A stretch of 45,767 bases of DNA from an uncultured Collinsella sp. (GCA_902464965.1 CABQLI010000010.1:1-45767); one strand, 5' to 3'. Numbered from the stretch's first letter, positions 23,396 to 32,773 are shown. The notes: generated by a model from the sequence alone, not told the origin. Made by a program: numbers and translations.

Positions 23396-25411
23396 CTACA
23401 TCACCTCCGCGTGAGGGGTCAAACCATTTGCCTTGAGCACCTCGTCGGGGAGCTCGGAATAGAAGTGCTCGGTGCCGGGCACGCGCTTGAAGACCGGACG
23501 GGTGTCCAGGCCAATACGCGGGTGGCTCGAGCGGGGCGCGAAGCGATCGCCCTTGGGGAAATCGCGCGGGCTCGGAACGGCGCCGGGCACCTGGTGCAGG
23601 CGGCCCGAACCGCTCTCGATGGACAGAACGGAACCCAGAAGACCGCGGGTGTACTCGTGAATCGGGTTAGTGAGCAGCTCCTTGGTGGGCGCCTGTTCGA
23701 TAACCTGACCGGCGTACATAACCGTGATATTATGGGCGACCTCGGCGACCAGCGCCAGGTCGTGCGAGACGAAGATCATGGCAAAGCCGAGCTTGGCCTG
23801 AAGATCGTTGAGCAGCTTGATGACCTGCTTCTGGACGGTAACGTCCAGAGCGGTCGTGGGCTCGTCGCAGATGACCAGCTTGGGGTCGCGGGTAAGGGCC
23901 ATAGCGATCAGGACACGCTGACGCTGGCCGCCGGAAAGCTCGTGCGGATAGCTCTCGAGCGTGCGCTTGGGATCGAGGCCGACGAGCTCCAGGAGCTCCT
24001 CGGCGCTGCGGGTTCCGCCGCGCTTGGTGAGCTGCTTCATCTGGGCAGAGATGAGCATGGAGGGGTTGAGCGAGGACAGGGCGTCCTGATAGACCATAGC
24101 GATATCGGTACCGCGCAGGCCGAACCACTCCTTCTTGCTCATCTTGAGCAGGTCACGGCCCTCCCAAAGAACCTCGCCGGAAAGATGCTCGTCATCGTCG
24201 GTCAGGCCCATGATGGCCAGCGTGGTGATGGACTTACCGCAACCGGACTCGCCCACCAGGCCCATGGTCTGACCAGGACGAACGTCAAAGTTGACATGGT
24301 CGACGACGTTGATATCACCGTGATGCTCAAACTGGATGCAGAAGTCACGGACCGAGAGAATCGGCTCAACGGACTCGTCGGGTACGTGGCGATCGTCACG
24401 CTTGAGCTCGACATCGCGCAGGGCGCCAAGGCGAGCGGAGAGGGACTGGGCCTGCTCCTTGTAGGCGCGAACGGGGTCGGAGACCAGCAGGTCGGCCTCG
24501 CGACGCTTGGAGGAATCGGTAGGATCCAGGGCGGCGGAGGGAGCAGCGGCCATGGCGTCGGTAATGCCCTCGGAGAGGATATTGAGCGCCAGGCAGGTGA
24601 TCATGATGGCCAGGCCCGGGAACAGCGCCTGCCACCAACGGCCGGCGAGCACGCCGCCGCGGGCGTCGGCGAGGATGTTGCCCCAGGTAGCGGTGGGCTC
24701 CTGGATACCAGCGCCGATGAAGGTCAGCGAGGCCTCGAAGATGATGGCGTCGGCGACCAGGGTAACAGTGAAGACCATGATCGGGGCGATGCAGTTACGC
24801 AGAACATGCTTGATCAAAATCCACGGAGCCTTGGCACCGGAAACGATGACCGCGCGGACATAGTCCTCGCCGTACTCGGACACGATGTTGGCGCGCACGA
24901 TACGGGCAATCTGCGGAGTGTACATAAAGCCGATGGCGAAGATGATCGACGGCACGGAGTTGCCCAGGATGGAGACGAAGACGGCCGCGAGGGCGATGCC
25001 CGGGATGGACATGATGATGTCCAGGATACGCATGATCGTCTCGGAGACGGCCTTGCGCGAAACCGCTGCAAGGGCGCCCACGACCGAGCCGCAGACCAGA
25101 GCCATGGCAGTGGCGCCAAAGCCGATAATCAGCGAGTAACGACCACCGTAGAGCATACGCGACAGAATGTCGCGACCCTTATCGTCGGTACCGAAGATAA
25201 ATCCGTTGCCGGGAGCCTGGCGAGCCGTAAAGATCTCGACCGGGCTATAGGGGGCAAGAAGGGGCGCCAGGATCGCAGTCAGGGCGACCAGCACCAGCAC
25301 GACGGCGGCAATCTTAGAAGACAGCGTCATCTTCTTCCAGCCACCGAGCTTGAGCCCCTTGGAGGCAGCCTTCTCGAGCTGCTCGGTTTGCTTCTCTCGA
25401 ATCTTTACCAT
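23396..25411 (-). CDS. Fused ABC transporter permease (DppC type) and ATPase (DppD type)
   Basis: A 671-aa two-domain protein. Residues 30-300 are a DppC-like permease with six hydrophobic spans, FGTDDKGRDILSR at 73-85 and an EAA loop near 183-200. A polar linker (about 300-345) leads to a complete ABC ATPase: Walker A GESGCGKS at 387-394, LSGGQ at 492-496, CDEPTTALDVT at 515-525 and a shortened oligopeptide-type C-terminus. There is no internal stop or frameshift, so this is a true fusion. Sialic acid transporters of the oligopeptide type (Sat-like systems) are known to me; whether theirs are also fused I recall only uncertainly. It follows the OppB-type gene after 3 bp. Confidence 0.92.
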   Translation of the reverse strand: MVKIREKQTEQLEKAASKGLKLGGWKKMTLSSKIAAVVLVLVALTAILAPLLAPYSPVEIFTARQAPGNGFIFGTDDKGRDILSRMLYGGRYSLIIGFGATAMALVCGSVVGALAAVSRKAVSETIMRILDIIMSIPGIALAAVFVSILGNSVPSIIFAIGFMYTPQIARIVRANIVSEYGEDYVRAVIVSGAKAPWILIKHVLRNCIAPIMVFTVTLVADAIIFEASLTFIGAGIQEPTATWGNILADARGGVLAGRWWQALFPGLAIMITCLALNILSEGITDAMAAAPSAALDPTDSSKRREADLLVSDPVRAYKEQAQSLSARLGALRDVELKRDDRHVPDESVEPILSVRDFCIQFEHHGDINVVDHVNFDVRPGQTMGLVGESGCGKSITTLAIMGLTDDDEHLSGEVLWEGRDLLKMSKKEWFGLRGTDIAMVYQDALSSLNPSMLISAQMKQLTKRGGTRSAEELLELVGLDPKRTLESYPHELSGGQRQRVLIAMALTRDPKLVICDEPTTALDVTVQKQVIKLLNDLQAKLGFAMIFVSHDLALVAEVAHNITVMYAGQVIEQAPTKELLTNPIHEYTRGLLGSVLSIESGSGRLHQVPGAVPSPRDFPKGDRFAPRSSHPRIGLDTRPVFKRVPGTEHFYSELPDEVLKANGLTPHAEVM

Positions 25412-25414
25412 AAT

Positions 25415-26371
25415 CTACACCGTCCTGATGCGCGGGTTGATGAGCAGGTAGAGCATGTCAACCACGATGTTGATGATGATGAAGGCGAGAGCAACGACGA
25501 TGACGACGCCCTGAACCAGGTTCGCCTCGTTGCCCTGAACGCCCTGCAGAATCGCGGTGCCCATGCCGGGGAGGTTGAAGATAACCTCGATGACGACGGC
25601 GCCGCCCATGAGGTAACCGATCTTAAGACCGAGGGTGGTGACCGGGGTGATCAGCGCATTGCGAAGAACGTTGATGCCGACGACGACCTTCTCGGGAACG
25701 CCGGCGCCACGAGCCATACGGACATAATCCTTGTCGAGCTCCTCGACCATGGCGGTACGCACGATACGAGTCATCTGGCCCGTCAGCGGAAATGCCAAGG
25801 CGATAGCGGGCATGATCATACGTCCCAGATAGCCAACCGGATTCGTGGTGAAGTGAGGCAGAGCACCCGATGCCGGGAGCACCTTAAGGTAGGAAGAGAA
25901 CAGCAGGATCAACAGAACGGCAAGCCAGAACGACGGGGTTGCCAAGCCGGCGATGGAAAAGACGCGGATCACTTGGTCCGGCCATTTGTCGCGATACAGT
26001 GCCGCGATGACGCCGAGCAAAAACGAAACAACCGCACCGATGGCAAGACCGATGAAGGTCAGCTGCATCGTGACGGGCAGGGCCGTGGAGATGCGCTTGG
26101 CAACGGAATTGCGAGCAGCACCATAGGTGCCCATGTCGCCATGGATCAGATCGCCCATATAGCGCACGTAGCGCACGGGCCAGGGGTCGTCCAGACCATA
26201 CTTCTCATGGTACTCGGCAACCGCCTCGGGCGAGGCACCGTCACCCAACGCCGTGTAGGCGGGGTCGGTCTTGGAGAACGACATAAGGAAGAACACCAGG
26301 ACGGTGACGCCCAATGCCATGATCGGCAGCGCCACGAGACGCCTTCCAATCAAACGTAGCAAGTTGTTCAC
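25415..26371 (-). CDS. Sialic acid/oligopeptide-type ABC transporter permease (DppB type)
   Basis: A 318-aa permease with an N-terminal span (LVALPIMALGVTVLVFFLM), a short external insert and five more spans, the EAA-type loop KDYVRMARGAGVP and the family C-terminus VDMLYLLINPRIRTV. The start is the GTG at 26371 preceded by GGGGAG; a TTG at 26404 in frame lacks a binding site. It partners the permease half of the downstream fusion. Confidence 0.91.
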   Translation of the reverse strand: MNNLLRLIGRRLVALPIMALGVTVLVFFLMSFSKTDPAYTALGDGASPEAVAEYHEKYGLDDPWPVRYVRYMGDLIHGDMGTYGAARNSVAKRISTALPVTMQLTFIGLAIGAVVSFLLGVIAALYRDKWPDQVIRVFSIAGLATPSFWLAVLLILLFSSYLKVLPASGALPHFTTNPVGYLGRMIMPAIALAFPLTGQMTRIVRTAMVEELDKDYVRMARGAGVPEKVVVGINVLRNALITPVTTLGLKIGYLMGGAVVIEVIFNLPGMGTAILQGVQGNEANLVQGVVIVVALAFIIINIVVDMLYLLINPRIRTV

Positions 26372-26432
26372 GTTCTCTCCCCTTTCTTTTGTCGGTAGGA
26401 CCAACTGGTATATGAGTACGGATACTCATTAC

Positions 26433-26466
26433 AAGACCCGAGCGACATCGTTGCCGCCCGGGTCTT
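26433..26466 (-). other. Intercistronic hairpin between the nan binding-protein gene and its permease gene
   Basis: AAGACCCG / CGGGTCTT arms (with a C-bulge) enclose a 17-nt loop; no long U-run follows. A second small hairpin TGAGTA-N4-TACTCA lies at 26412-26427. The position matches the hairpin between oppA and oppB in the other transporter. Confidence 0.55.
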
Positions 26467-26528
26467 TGTTTCAACTATGAGGATACGGTCCCAACGACCG
26501 ACATCCTGCATACAGACTCAAGCGAGTC

Positions 26529-28142
26529 TTACGCCTTGACGGTCGCAACGCCCCTGAAGGACATGCTCGTCGTGCCGATGCCCTTAAAGCCATCGAGGGC
26601 CTCGCCGTTGGGCGCAGTGGACGGATCGTCCCAGGAAGCGGAGACGGTCTTGACGTGGACAACGGGGTACAGAACGGCGTTGTCGGCAATGATGTCGAAG
26701 CACTCGTTCCACTTCTTCTGCTGCTCGTCGCCCTCGGCGGCAAGAGCCTCGTCCATGAGACCGTGGAGCTTCTGCCACTCAGCGGACTCCTTCCACGGGC
26801 AACGGGTCTGCATCCAGACGTTGTCGCCGTACCACCAGTTGAGCAGCAGGTCGGGGTCGGCGCCGAAGCAGGAAGGATCGCCAGGGGCAAGGAGGATATC
26901 GTAGGCCTCGCCGCCGTCGATGGCAGCGTAGGTAGCCGGCGAGGTATCGGTCTGGATGGTCACATCGAAGCCGAGAGCGTCGAGGTCGTTCTTGACCTGG
27001 GCGGCCATGCCCTTAATCTGCTCGTTGTCGGTGGTGCGCAGGGTGATGGCACCCGGGGTGATGCCAGACTCCTCGATGAGCTTCTTAGCCTTCTTGGCGT
27101 CGGTCTTGTACACCGTGGAAGCCTCATGATAGTTGGTGAAGCTCTTGGGCAGGTAGCAGCTGGCAGCGGTGGCAAGGCCGGCGAAGGTGTTGCTGACCAT
27201 CTTCTCGGTGTCGAGCGCATACATGACAGCCTGACGGACCTTGACGTTGTTCCAAGGCTCCTTGGCGACGTTGAACATGATGAAGCGGGTGCCGAAACCC
27301 TGAACGTTATCGATCTTGCAGCCGGCGCTCTCGAGCTGGTCGACGGCGTCAGCGGTAACGAGCTCCATAACGAGCGTGGAGCCCTCCTGCTGAGCGGTAA
27401 CGCGAGCGGTGGGGTCGGTCAGGATGCTGTACTGGATCTTCTTATCCTCGGCAGCATACTCACCGTTGTACTCGGGGTTGGGAACCAGAGTGATCTCGGT
27501 ATCGGAGATAGAGTCGTACATCCAGGGGCCGGAGCCGATCGGCTGCTTGGCGCGCTCCTCCTCGGCCTGGGTAGCCGGGGTAACGCGGATGATGGCCAGA
27601 CGATCCTTGAGCAGGGAGAAGTTGGGGACCTTGGTCTTGACCGTTACAGTGCTGGCGTCCTTGGCCTCGATGGACTCGAAGGGCTGGAAGAACGGAGCAT
27701 AGGTAGCGGAAGCAGCACAAGCGGTGTAGGAGGCAACGACGTCGTCAGCAGTGACCTCGGTGCCATCGGAGAACTTGGCGCCCTTGCGGATGGTGACCTC
27801 GAAGGTAGTGTCGTCCACGGACTTGGGATCGTCGGTGGCGAGCTCGTTGAAGGTGCTGTAGTCGTGGTAATCGATGCCGTAGAGGCCCTCGATAACGTGC
27901 CAGTTAGCACCCAGGCCCACAGCGGAGCCGGTGCTGGCGGGGTCGAAGCTGGACGGAGCGTAAGCGGAACCAGCGGTGATCACGCCGCCGCCACGGTTGG
28001 CGGAATCGGTGGAACCGGAAGCGGAACCCTCGTCGCTAGAGCTGCCACCGCAGCCGGTGAGACCAAGCCCTGCGACAGCAGCGACGCTGCCGGTGAGGCC
28101 GAGGAACGAACGCCTGGACATACCCTTGTTGATGATGGCCAT
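26529..28142 (-). CDS. Substrate-binding lipoprotein of the sialic acid ABC transporter (SBP family 5)
   Basis: A 537-aa extracytoplasmic binding protein. Its signal sequence is a clear twin-arginine motif SRRSFLG (9-15), a hydrophobic core and the lipobox LTGC (Cys31), followed by a Ser/Gly linker. Family-5 markers include IRKGAKFSDGTEVTADDVVASY and a WYGDNVWMQ region. The start is the ATG at 28142 behind AGGAGA; an in-frame TTG lies five codons upstream. It is the first gene of the nan operon, which points to sialic acid as ligand; peptide cannot be ruled out by sequence. Confidence 0.9.
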   Translation of the reverse strand: MAIINKGMSRRSFLGLTGSVAAVAGLGLTGCGGSSSDEGSASGSTDSANRGGGVITAGSAYAPSSFDPASTGSAVGLGANWHVIEGLYGIDYHDYSTFNELATDDPKSVDDTTFEVTIRKGAKFSDGTEVTADDVVASYTACAASATYAPFFQPFESIEAKDASTVTVKTKVPNFSLLKDRLAIIRVTPATQAEEERAKQPIGSGPWMYDSISDTEITLVPNPEYNGEYAAEDKKIQYSILTDPTARVTAQQEGSTLVMELVTADAVDQLESAGCKIDNVQGFGTRFIMFNVAKEPWNNVKVRQAVMYALDTEKMVSNTFAGLATAASCYLPKSFTNYHEASTVYKTDAKKAKKLIEESGITPGAITLRTTDNEQIKGMAAQVKNDLDALGFDVTIQTDTSPATYAAIDGGEAYDILLAPGDPSCFGADPDLLLNWWYGDNVWMQTRCPWKESAEWQKLHGLMDEALAAEGDEQQKKWNECFDIIADNAVLYPVVHVKTVSASWDDPSTAPNGEALDGFKGIGTTSMSFRGVATVKA

Positions 28143-28507
28143 GTCTTCTCCTATCAATAGAGAATCTTACCCGGGAGCACCTAGACTTGCCCCCGCGCAA
28201 CTTGCGGACGATATATACCTTACCTACCGACGGACCCAACTGAGGTGCCGCGCTCGGCGACCGATACATACATACGCTTGAACGGTATTTACTACCGTTC
28301 ACCGAATTCATTGACAAACGATTCGCCAGACAGTATGTATCGACGAGGTGAGATATCAGTCTTCGTCAACCCGCAGGATAGCAGGGTTGTTCACCATGAC
28401 TAGTCAAACGTTTTAGCGTTAATAAAACCCGAAACCAGCAGGCAATCATGGCGAAATAAATGGTTGAAAATCACGCAATCATGTATATCAGTAGTTTAGG
28501 CTCGTGT
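28143..28507 (-). promoter_or_regulatory. nan operon upstream region
   Basis: This 365-bp gap between uvrC and the nan operon holds no gene I can support. It contains a promoter with an operator-like palindrome over its -10 (28279-28317), a flanking 10-bp inverted pair CGATACATAC / GTATGTATCG (28262-28271, 28333-28342), and AAACGTTTTA at 28406-28415. The leader from the predicted start to the ATG is about 140 nt. No clear terminator for uvrC is seen. Confidence 0.55.
28279..28317 (-). promoter_or_regulatory. Predicted nan promoter and operator
   Basis: On the minus strand -35 TTGTCA (28312-28317) and -10 TAGTAA (28289-28294) are 17 bp apart. The palindrome TGAACGGTA-N5-TACCGTTCA (28279-28301, 9-bp perfect arms) covers the -10, the expected place for a repressor. 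No regulator gene lies in the cluster. Promoter strength is moderate by consensus (-10 matches three of six). Confidence 0.6.
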
Positions 28508-30454
28508 TTAGCTATCGGAATGGCCAGCCGCCGCCTCGGCGCGCTCGGCATTCCACGCAACGAGCGCCTCGTGGACCGCCTTGGCAACATCGGCGGGTAT
28601 GCCGCGAACTTCCGCGATCTCTTGCTCGCTCGCCGCGCGCAAACGCTTCATCGAGCCAAAATGGCGCATAAGGGCACGTTTTCTGGTGGGTCCCACGCCT
28701 GGAACGTCATCGAGTACCGAAACCGTCATGGCTTTATCACGCAACTCACGATGGAATGTGATTGCAAAACGGTGCGATTCATCGCGCACCTGTTTAATTA
28801 GATAGAGCGACGCGGACCCGGTCGGAAGCACGACGGGAGTCTCGTCCCAAGGCACAAAAACTTCCTCATCGGCCTTTGCCAAGCCACAAACTGGTATATC
28901 GAGCCCAAGAGCCTCAAGTTGCTTGATCGCAGCGGTCAATTGCGGCTTACCGCCATCGACAACGAGCAAATCGGGGCGCGAGCCAAAGCGCTCGTCGGTC
29001 ATGCGCTCGGGAGCATAGCGTCGTCCCAAAACCTCGGACATCGACACGAAGTCGTTTGCCTCGTCCAATTCGGCCTGAATTTTAAAACGACGGTACTGGC
29101 TCTTGTCAGCGCGCCCGTTGGTAAACACCACCATCGAGGCGACGGTAAAGGTTCCGTGCAGCGTCGAGATATCGAAGCACTCGATACGCATCGGCGGCGC
29201 CGGCAGCGCCAGCGCGCTTTCGAGCTCCAGGAGCGCTTGATTGGTGCGGTCGTCAGCGTACCCCGTGCGCATCATGTAGCGCATGAGGGCATGGCGCGCA
29301 TTTTTGGAAGCCATATCGAGCAGGCGGTGCTTTTCGCCGCGCTGCGGCCTATGGAGATGGCAAGAGCGTTCGCGCTTGCCTGCAAGCCACTCCCCCAACG
29401 CTTCGGCATCCTCAAGCTCGACAGAAAGATTGATCTCGGCTGGAATATCAGCCGTCTCGTCGTAATAGCGCTTAAGAAAGCCCGATTGAAGCTCTTCCTC
29501 GTCGACATCCAGGCCTTTATCGAGGATGAACTCGCAAGTTCGAACCGTTCGGCCCTCGCGAACGACAAAGACACACGCGGCAGAGATAGTCTCTTCGCGA
29601 TAGAAGCCGATGACGTCGATATCGACGCTGGAGGGAAAAACGACTTGCTGACGGTCGTCCAGACCCCTGATGACCTCCAAACGACGCTTGACGCGTGCCG
29701 CGCGCTCAAAATCGAGTGCCTCGGCGGCATCCGCCATCTCGGAAGTCAGCTCGTCGACGACATCCTTGCGATGGCCCGACAAAAAGCGCTCGACACGCTT
29801 GACGTTCTTGGCATAGTCTGCCGGGGAAATCGCGCCGACACACGCACCCGGGCCGCGCCCGACATGGTAGTCAAAGCAGGGGCGCCCGTTTTGCGCGCAA
29901 ATCATATTGACGATGTCTTCCTCGCCCTTGTGGGACTCGACGATACGACGACAACGACGCCACTCCGCACAGGATGCGGAGCAGATGGGGATAACCTTGC
30001 GCAGCGTATCTATCGTCTCACGTGCCGCACGGCTATCGGTATAGGGTCCAAAATAGCGCGTTCCCGGCTTATGGCGCTCGCGCGTATATTTGATAGCGGG
30101 ATACAGGTCGCCCTTTGTAATGGCGATAAAGGGGTAGCTCTTGTCATCCTTGAGGTCGACGTTAAAGTACGGATGGTACTGGCCGATCAGGTTGCGCTCG
30201 AGTACAAGCGCCTCATGCTCGGTTTCGACAACGATGTAGTCAAAGCTCGCAACCAATTGCATCATGAGCGGTATTTTTTGGCGCTCATCCTGCAGCGTCA
30301 CGTACTGGCGCATACGGGAACGCAGGTTTTTCGCCTTGCCAACGTAGATGACATCGCCCTTGGCATCTTTCCAAAGGTAACATCCGGGCTGCGTGGGAAC
30401 GCGCGAAACCTGCTCGGCGAGTGTTGGAATGTTGTCGTGACCGGCCACACGCAC
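28508..30454 (-). CDS. uvrC: Excinuclease ABC subunit C
   Basis: A 648-aa nucleotide-excision repair nuclease that makes both incisions with UvrB. An N-terminal GIY-YIG domain (CYLWKDAKGDVIYVGKAKNL, about 24-45) is followed by a cysteine cluster, the UVR motif near 205-240 (AEALDFERAARVKRRL) that binds UvrB, an RNase H-like domain (RIECFDIS, LLVVDGGKPQL) and a C-terminal helix-hairpin-helix (DVPGVGPTRKRALMRHFG). The start is the GTG at 30454 right after the murJ stop; no strong ribosome binding site, suggesting coupling to murJ. Confidence 0.96.
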   Translation of the reverse strand: MRVAGHDNIPTLAEQVSRVPTQPGCYLWKDAKGDVIYVGKAKNLRSRMRQYVTLQDERQKIPLMMQLVASFDYIVVETEHEALVLERNLIGQYHPYFNVDLKDDKSYPFIAITKGDLYPAIKYTRERHKPGTRYFGPYTDSRAARETIDTLRKVIPICSASCAEWRRCRRIVESHKGEEDIVNMICAQNGRPCFDYHVGRGPGACVGAISPADYAKNVKRVERFLSGHRKDVVDELTSEMADAAEALDFERAARVKRRLEVIRGLDDRQQVVFPSSVDIDVIGFYREETISAACVFVVREGRTVRTCEFILDKGLDVDEEELQSGFLKRYYDETADIPAEINLSVELEDAEALGEWLAGKRERSCHLHRPQRGEKHRLLDMASKNARHALMRYMMRTGYADDRTNQALLELESALALPAPPMRIECFDISTLHGTFTVASMVVFTNGRADKSQYRRFKIQAELDEANDFVSMSEVLGRRYAPERMTDERFGSRPDLLVVDGGKPQLTAAIKQLEALGLDIPVCGLAKADEEVFVPWDETPVVLPTGSASLYLIKQVRDESHRFAITFHRELRDKAMTVSVLDDVPGVGPTRKRALMRHFGSMKRLRAASEQEIAEVRGIPADVAKAVHEALVAWNAERAEAAAGHSDS

Positions 30455-32137
30455 CTACTTGCGACGAAGCAGCGCCGAGACCTCGGGCATCTTAAGGACG
30501 ACGGCAAGGCCAAAGGTAACAGCAAGCGAGACGACACCCGCAACGCAAACGTAACCAAGAGTAATCAGAATCGAGCCGCCAAGTGCCCCGACAAAGTGCT
30601 CAAGCGCCCACATGACGCCGGCGCCTGCGGCAGCGCCCAGGCCACCGAGCAAAAGGCCAAAGAAACCGCCATGCAGGATAGATTTGACCTGAAGGCCACG
30701 CAGACGACGACGCAGCCACCACAGCGAGCAACCGACCAGGATCACGTAGTCGACGACATACGAAAGCGCGATTGCCGGCATACCGAAGCCCAGCACAACG
30801 CCAAACAGCAGAACCGAGCCGGCCTGGCCGATGGCGGAATACAGGCAATAGCGGCTATAGGGCTTCATGTCGAGCAAGGCAGAGAAGCTCTTCTGCATCA
30901 ACACGACCACGCCGTAGAGCGGCAGCGAGAACGCCAGGTAGACAAGGAACTCGGACACCAGCGCCACGCCGGACTCATCAAACTTGCCGGCACAGTAAAT
31001 CATGTTGAGCGGACGCGCGAAGACAATCAGGTACAGCGCGAACGGAATCAGGAAGAACAGCATCTGGGCGACGCCACGCGAAATGCCCGTGCGAACGCTG
31101 TCGTAATCCTTCTCCTGCGCGTCGTGAGAGAGCTCGGTATAGAGCGCCGTCGAAAGCGAGGCGGCAATCAGCGCGTAGGGCAGCGTGTACCACAGGCGCG
31201 CATAGGCGATGACGGAAGGACCAGTCTCGGGCTGGACCACCAGCGCGGCAGCGTTGGTGATAGAAGTCGAGACAAACATGCACACCGTGGCGAGCAGCGT
31301 CGGGATACCGAGCGCAATCGTCTGGCGCAGTGCGGGGTCCTTAAAGTCGATATGGATATGGGGATGCACGCCGTGCTTGCCAAGCGCGGGAATCTGACAT
31401 GCCATCTGAACAAAGACACCGAGGGTCGTACCGGCCGCAATCAAGATGATGCCGGCACGTTCGCCAAACTGTGCGGACACGGGCGCAAAACCCATAAAGC
31501 TCGCAATGACGATCACATTGTTGAGGACCGGGGCAAACGTCGACCAGAAGTAGTCGCGGTGTGCGTTGAGAACGCCCGAGAACACCGAACCCAAACCATA
31601 AAACAGAATCTGGATGGCAAAGAAACGGAACATGAACGCAGCGGTATCCATGCTGCCGCCGTCACCCGAAAGGAACGATTGTGTCCAGATAAAGCCCGGG
31701 GCGAACACGGTCCCCAGCAACGAAATGCCACCCAGCACCAAAAGCAGAATGCCAAGCAGGTTGCCCACGTACTCGTTCGAGGCCTCGCGACCCTGCTCAC
31801 GCCTCACGCCCATGTACACGGGCAAAAACGCCGTCACGAGCATGCCGCCCATCACGAGTTCGTAGAGCATATTGGGCAGGTTGTTGGCGACCTGATAGGA
31901 GGACGAGAGTAGCGACATGCCGATAGCGGCCGCCATTGCCCACGTGCGGATAAAACCGGTAACGCGAGACACGATGGTCAGGATGGTCATAAGCCCGGCG
32001 GAACGACCAACCGTGGAGTAGTCCGACGAACCCATGTCGTCAGTGTCATCTCGCGACGAAGAAGCTTCGGATGAGGGTGTCTGAGGCGCAGATTCTTTTG
32101 CAAAATGAGCTCCGCGCTTCAATTCTTCCTGCGGCAT
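30455..32137 (-). CDS. murJ: Lipid II flippase MurJ (MviN)
   Basis: A 560-aa polytopic membrane protein of the MOP superfamily, about 14 membrane spans, translocating lipid II for peptidoglycan synthesis. Typical MurJ features are SRVTGFIRTWAMAAAIG near the start, NNLPNMLYELVMGGMLVTAFLPVY and the central FFLIPFALYLIVFARPL. A polar, Ser/Asp-rich cytoplasmic tail of about 45 residues precedes the first span. It starts 3 bp after the ybaK stop and ends directly before uvrC, so the three genes form an operon. Confidence 0.94.
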   Translation of the reverse strand: MPQEELKRGAHFAKESAPQTPSSEASSSRDDTDDMGSSDYSTVGRSAGLMTILTIVSRVTGFIRTWAMAAAIGMSLLSSSYQVANNLPNMLYELVMGGMLVTAFLPVYMGVRREQGREASNEYVGNLLGILLLVLGGISLLGTVFAPGFIWTQSFLSGDGGSMDTAAFMFRFFAIQILFYGLGSVFSGVLNAHRDYFWSTFAPVLNNVIVIASFMGFAPVSAQFGERAGIILIAAGTTLGVFVQMACQIPALGKHGVHPHIHIDFKDPALRQTIALGIPTLLATVCMFVSTSITNAAALVVQPETGPSVIAYARLWYTLPYALIAASLSTALYTELSHDAQEKDYDSVRTGISRGVAQMLFFLIPFALYLIVFARPLNMIYCAGKFDESGVALVSEFLVYLAFSLPLYGVVVLMQKSFSALLDMKPYSRYCLYSAIGQAGSVLLFGVVLGFGMPAIALSYVVDYVILVGCSLWWLRRRLRGLQVKSILHGGFFGLLLGGLGAAAGAGVMWALEHFVGALGGSILITLGYVCVAGVVSLAVTFGLAVVLKMPEVSALLRRK

Positions 32138-32140
32138 CGC

Positions 32141-32641
32141 TCAGTCCTCTCTCGTAATCGCGGCAACCGTCGCCCCGCAAAATGCAATTAAATCATCGGG
32201 TGCAAGCTCGAGCTGATAACCACGCTTGCCTCCCGAAATAAAAATGGTATCCCAAAGGACACACGTCTCATCAATGAGCGTCCGGTAGCGTTTTTTCATA
32301 CCGACCGGGCTGCAGCCGCCGCGAACGTAGCCAGTCGCTGCAAGCAAAACCTTCACATGCATCATGGCCAAGGACTTCTCCCCCGCGGCACGCGCGGCGG
32401 ACTTTAAATCGAGCTCGTCGGCAACAGGGATGCAGCACACGACATAGTCGTTGGACGGTGTCACACAGACCAAAGTCTTAAATCCTTGACCGGGCTCCTC
32501 GCCAAGCTGCTCCGAAATCGCGACCCCCAGGCCCACCGACTCATCGCCATCGTCTTCGTACGTATGTAGAACATAGGAAATGCCGGCGCTTTCCAGCTCG
32601 CGCATCGCATTGGTTTTTGGCGTCTTTACAGCCTTTGCCAT
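32141..32641 (-). CDS. ybaK: YbaK/EbsC-family aminoacyl-tRNA deacylase
   Basis: A 166-aa cytoplasmic protein of the YbaK family, which hydrolyses misacylated Cys-tRNA(Pro). Family features are LVCVTPSNDYVVCCIPVADELDLK, GYVRGGCSPVGMKK (substrate loop) and IFISGGKRGYQLELAPDDL. The start is the ATG at 32641 behind AAAGGA; an in-frame extension to 32737 is not family-like. First gene of a likely ybaK-murJ-uvrC operon, 132 bp below uvrA. Confidence 0.93.
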   Translation of the reverse strand: MAKAVKTPKTNAMRELESAGISYVLHTYEDDGDESVGLGVAISEQLGEEPGQGFKTLVCVTPSNDYVVCCIPVADELDLKSAARAAGEKSLAMMHVKVLLAATGYVRGGCSPVGMKKRYRTLIDETCVLWDTIFISGGKRGYQLELAPDDLIAFCGATVAAITRED

Positions 32642-32722
32642 GACATATCCTTTCCCTCGCATTCGGACGCAAGGATTAAGTATATGTCCAATTCGGCTGC
32701 ATACGTCACTTCGGCACAGCAA

Positions 32723-32753
32723 GCGCCATCGAATCACAAGGAGTCGATGGCGC
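32723..32753 (-). terminator. Putative uvrA terminator hairpin
   Basis: GCGCCATCGA / TCGATGGCGC arms with an 11-nt loop lie 20 bp below the uvrA stop; the tail TTGCTG is only weakly U-rich. It may end most uvrA transcripts before ybaK. Confidence 0.5.
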
Positions 32754-32773
32754 CCATAAACTGAATCGCCTAT

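Noticed and set aside
22346..26359. A very long open frame (over 1300 codons) on the plus strand opposite the nan transporter genes
   Set aside because: It mirrors the codon pattern of well-recognised minus-strand ABC genes and esterase, and its translation shows no family features. GC-rich codon use on one strand leaves the complementary frame open.
28919..31912. Long plus-strand open frame opposite uvrC and murJ
   Set aside because: Same reason: uvrC and murJ on the minus strand have full domain evidence; the opposite frame is low in any recognisable motif.
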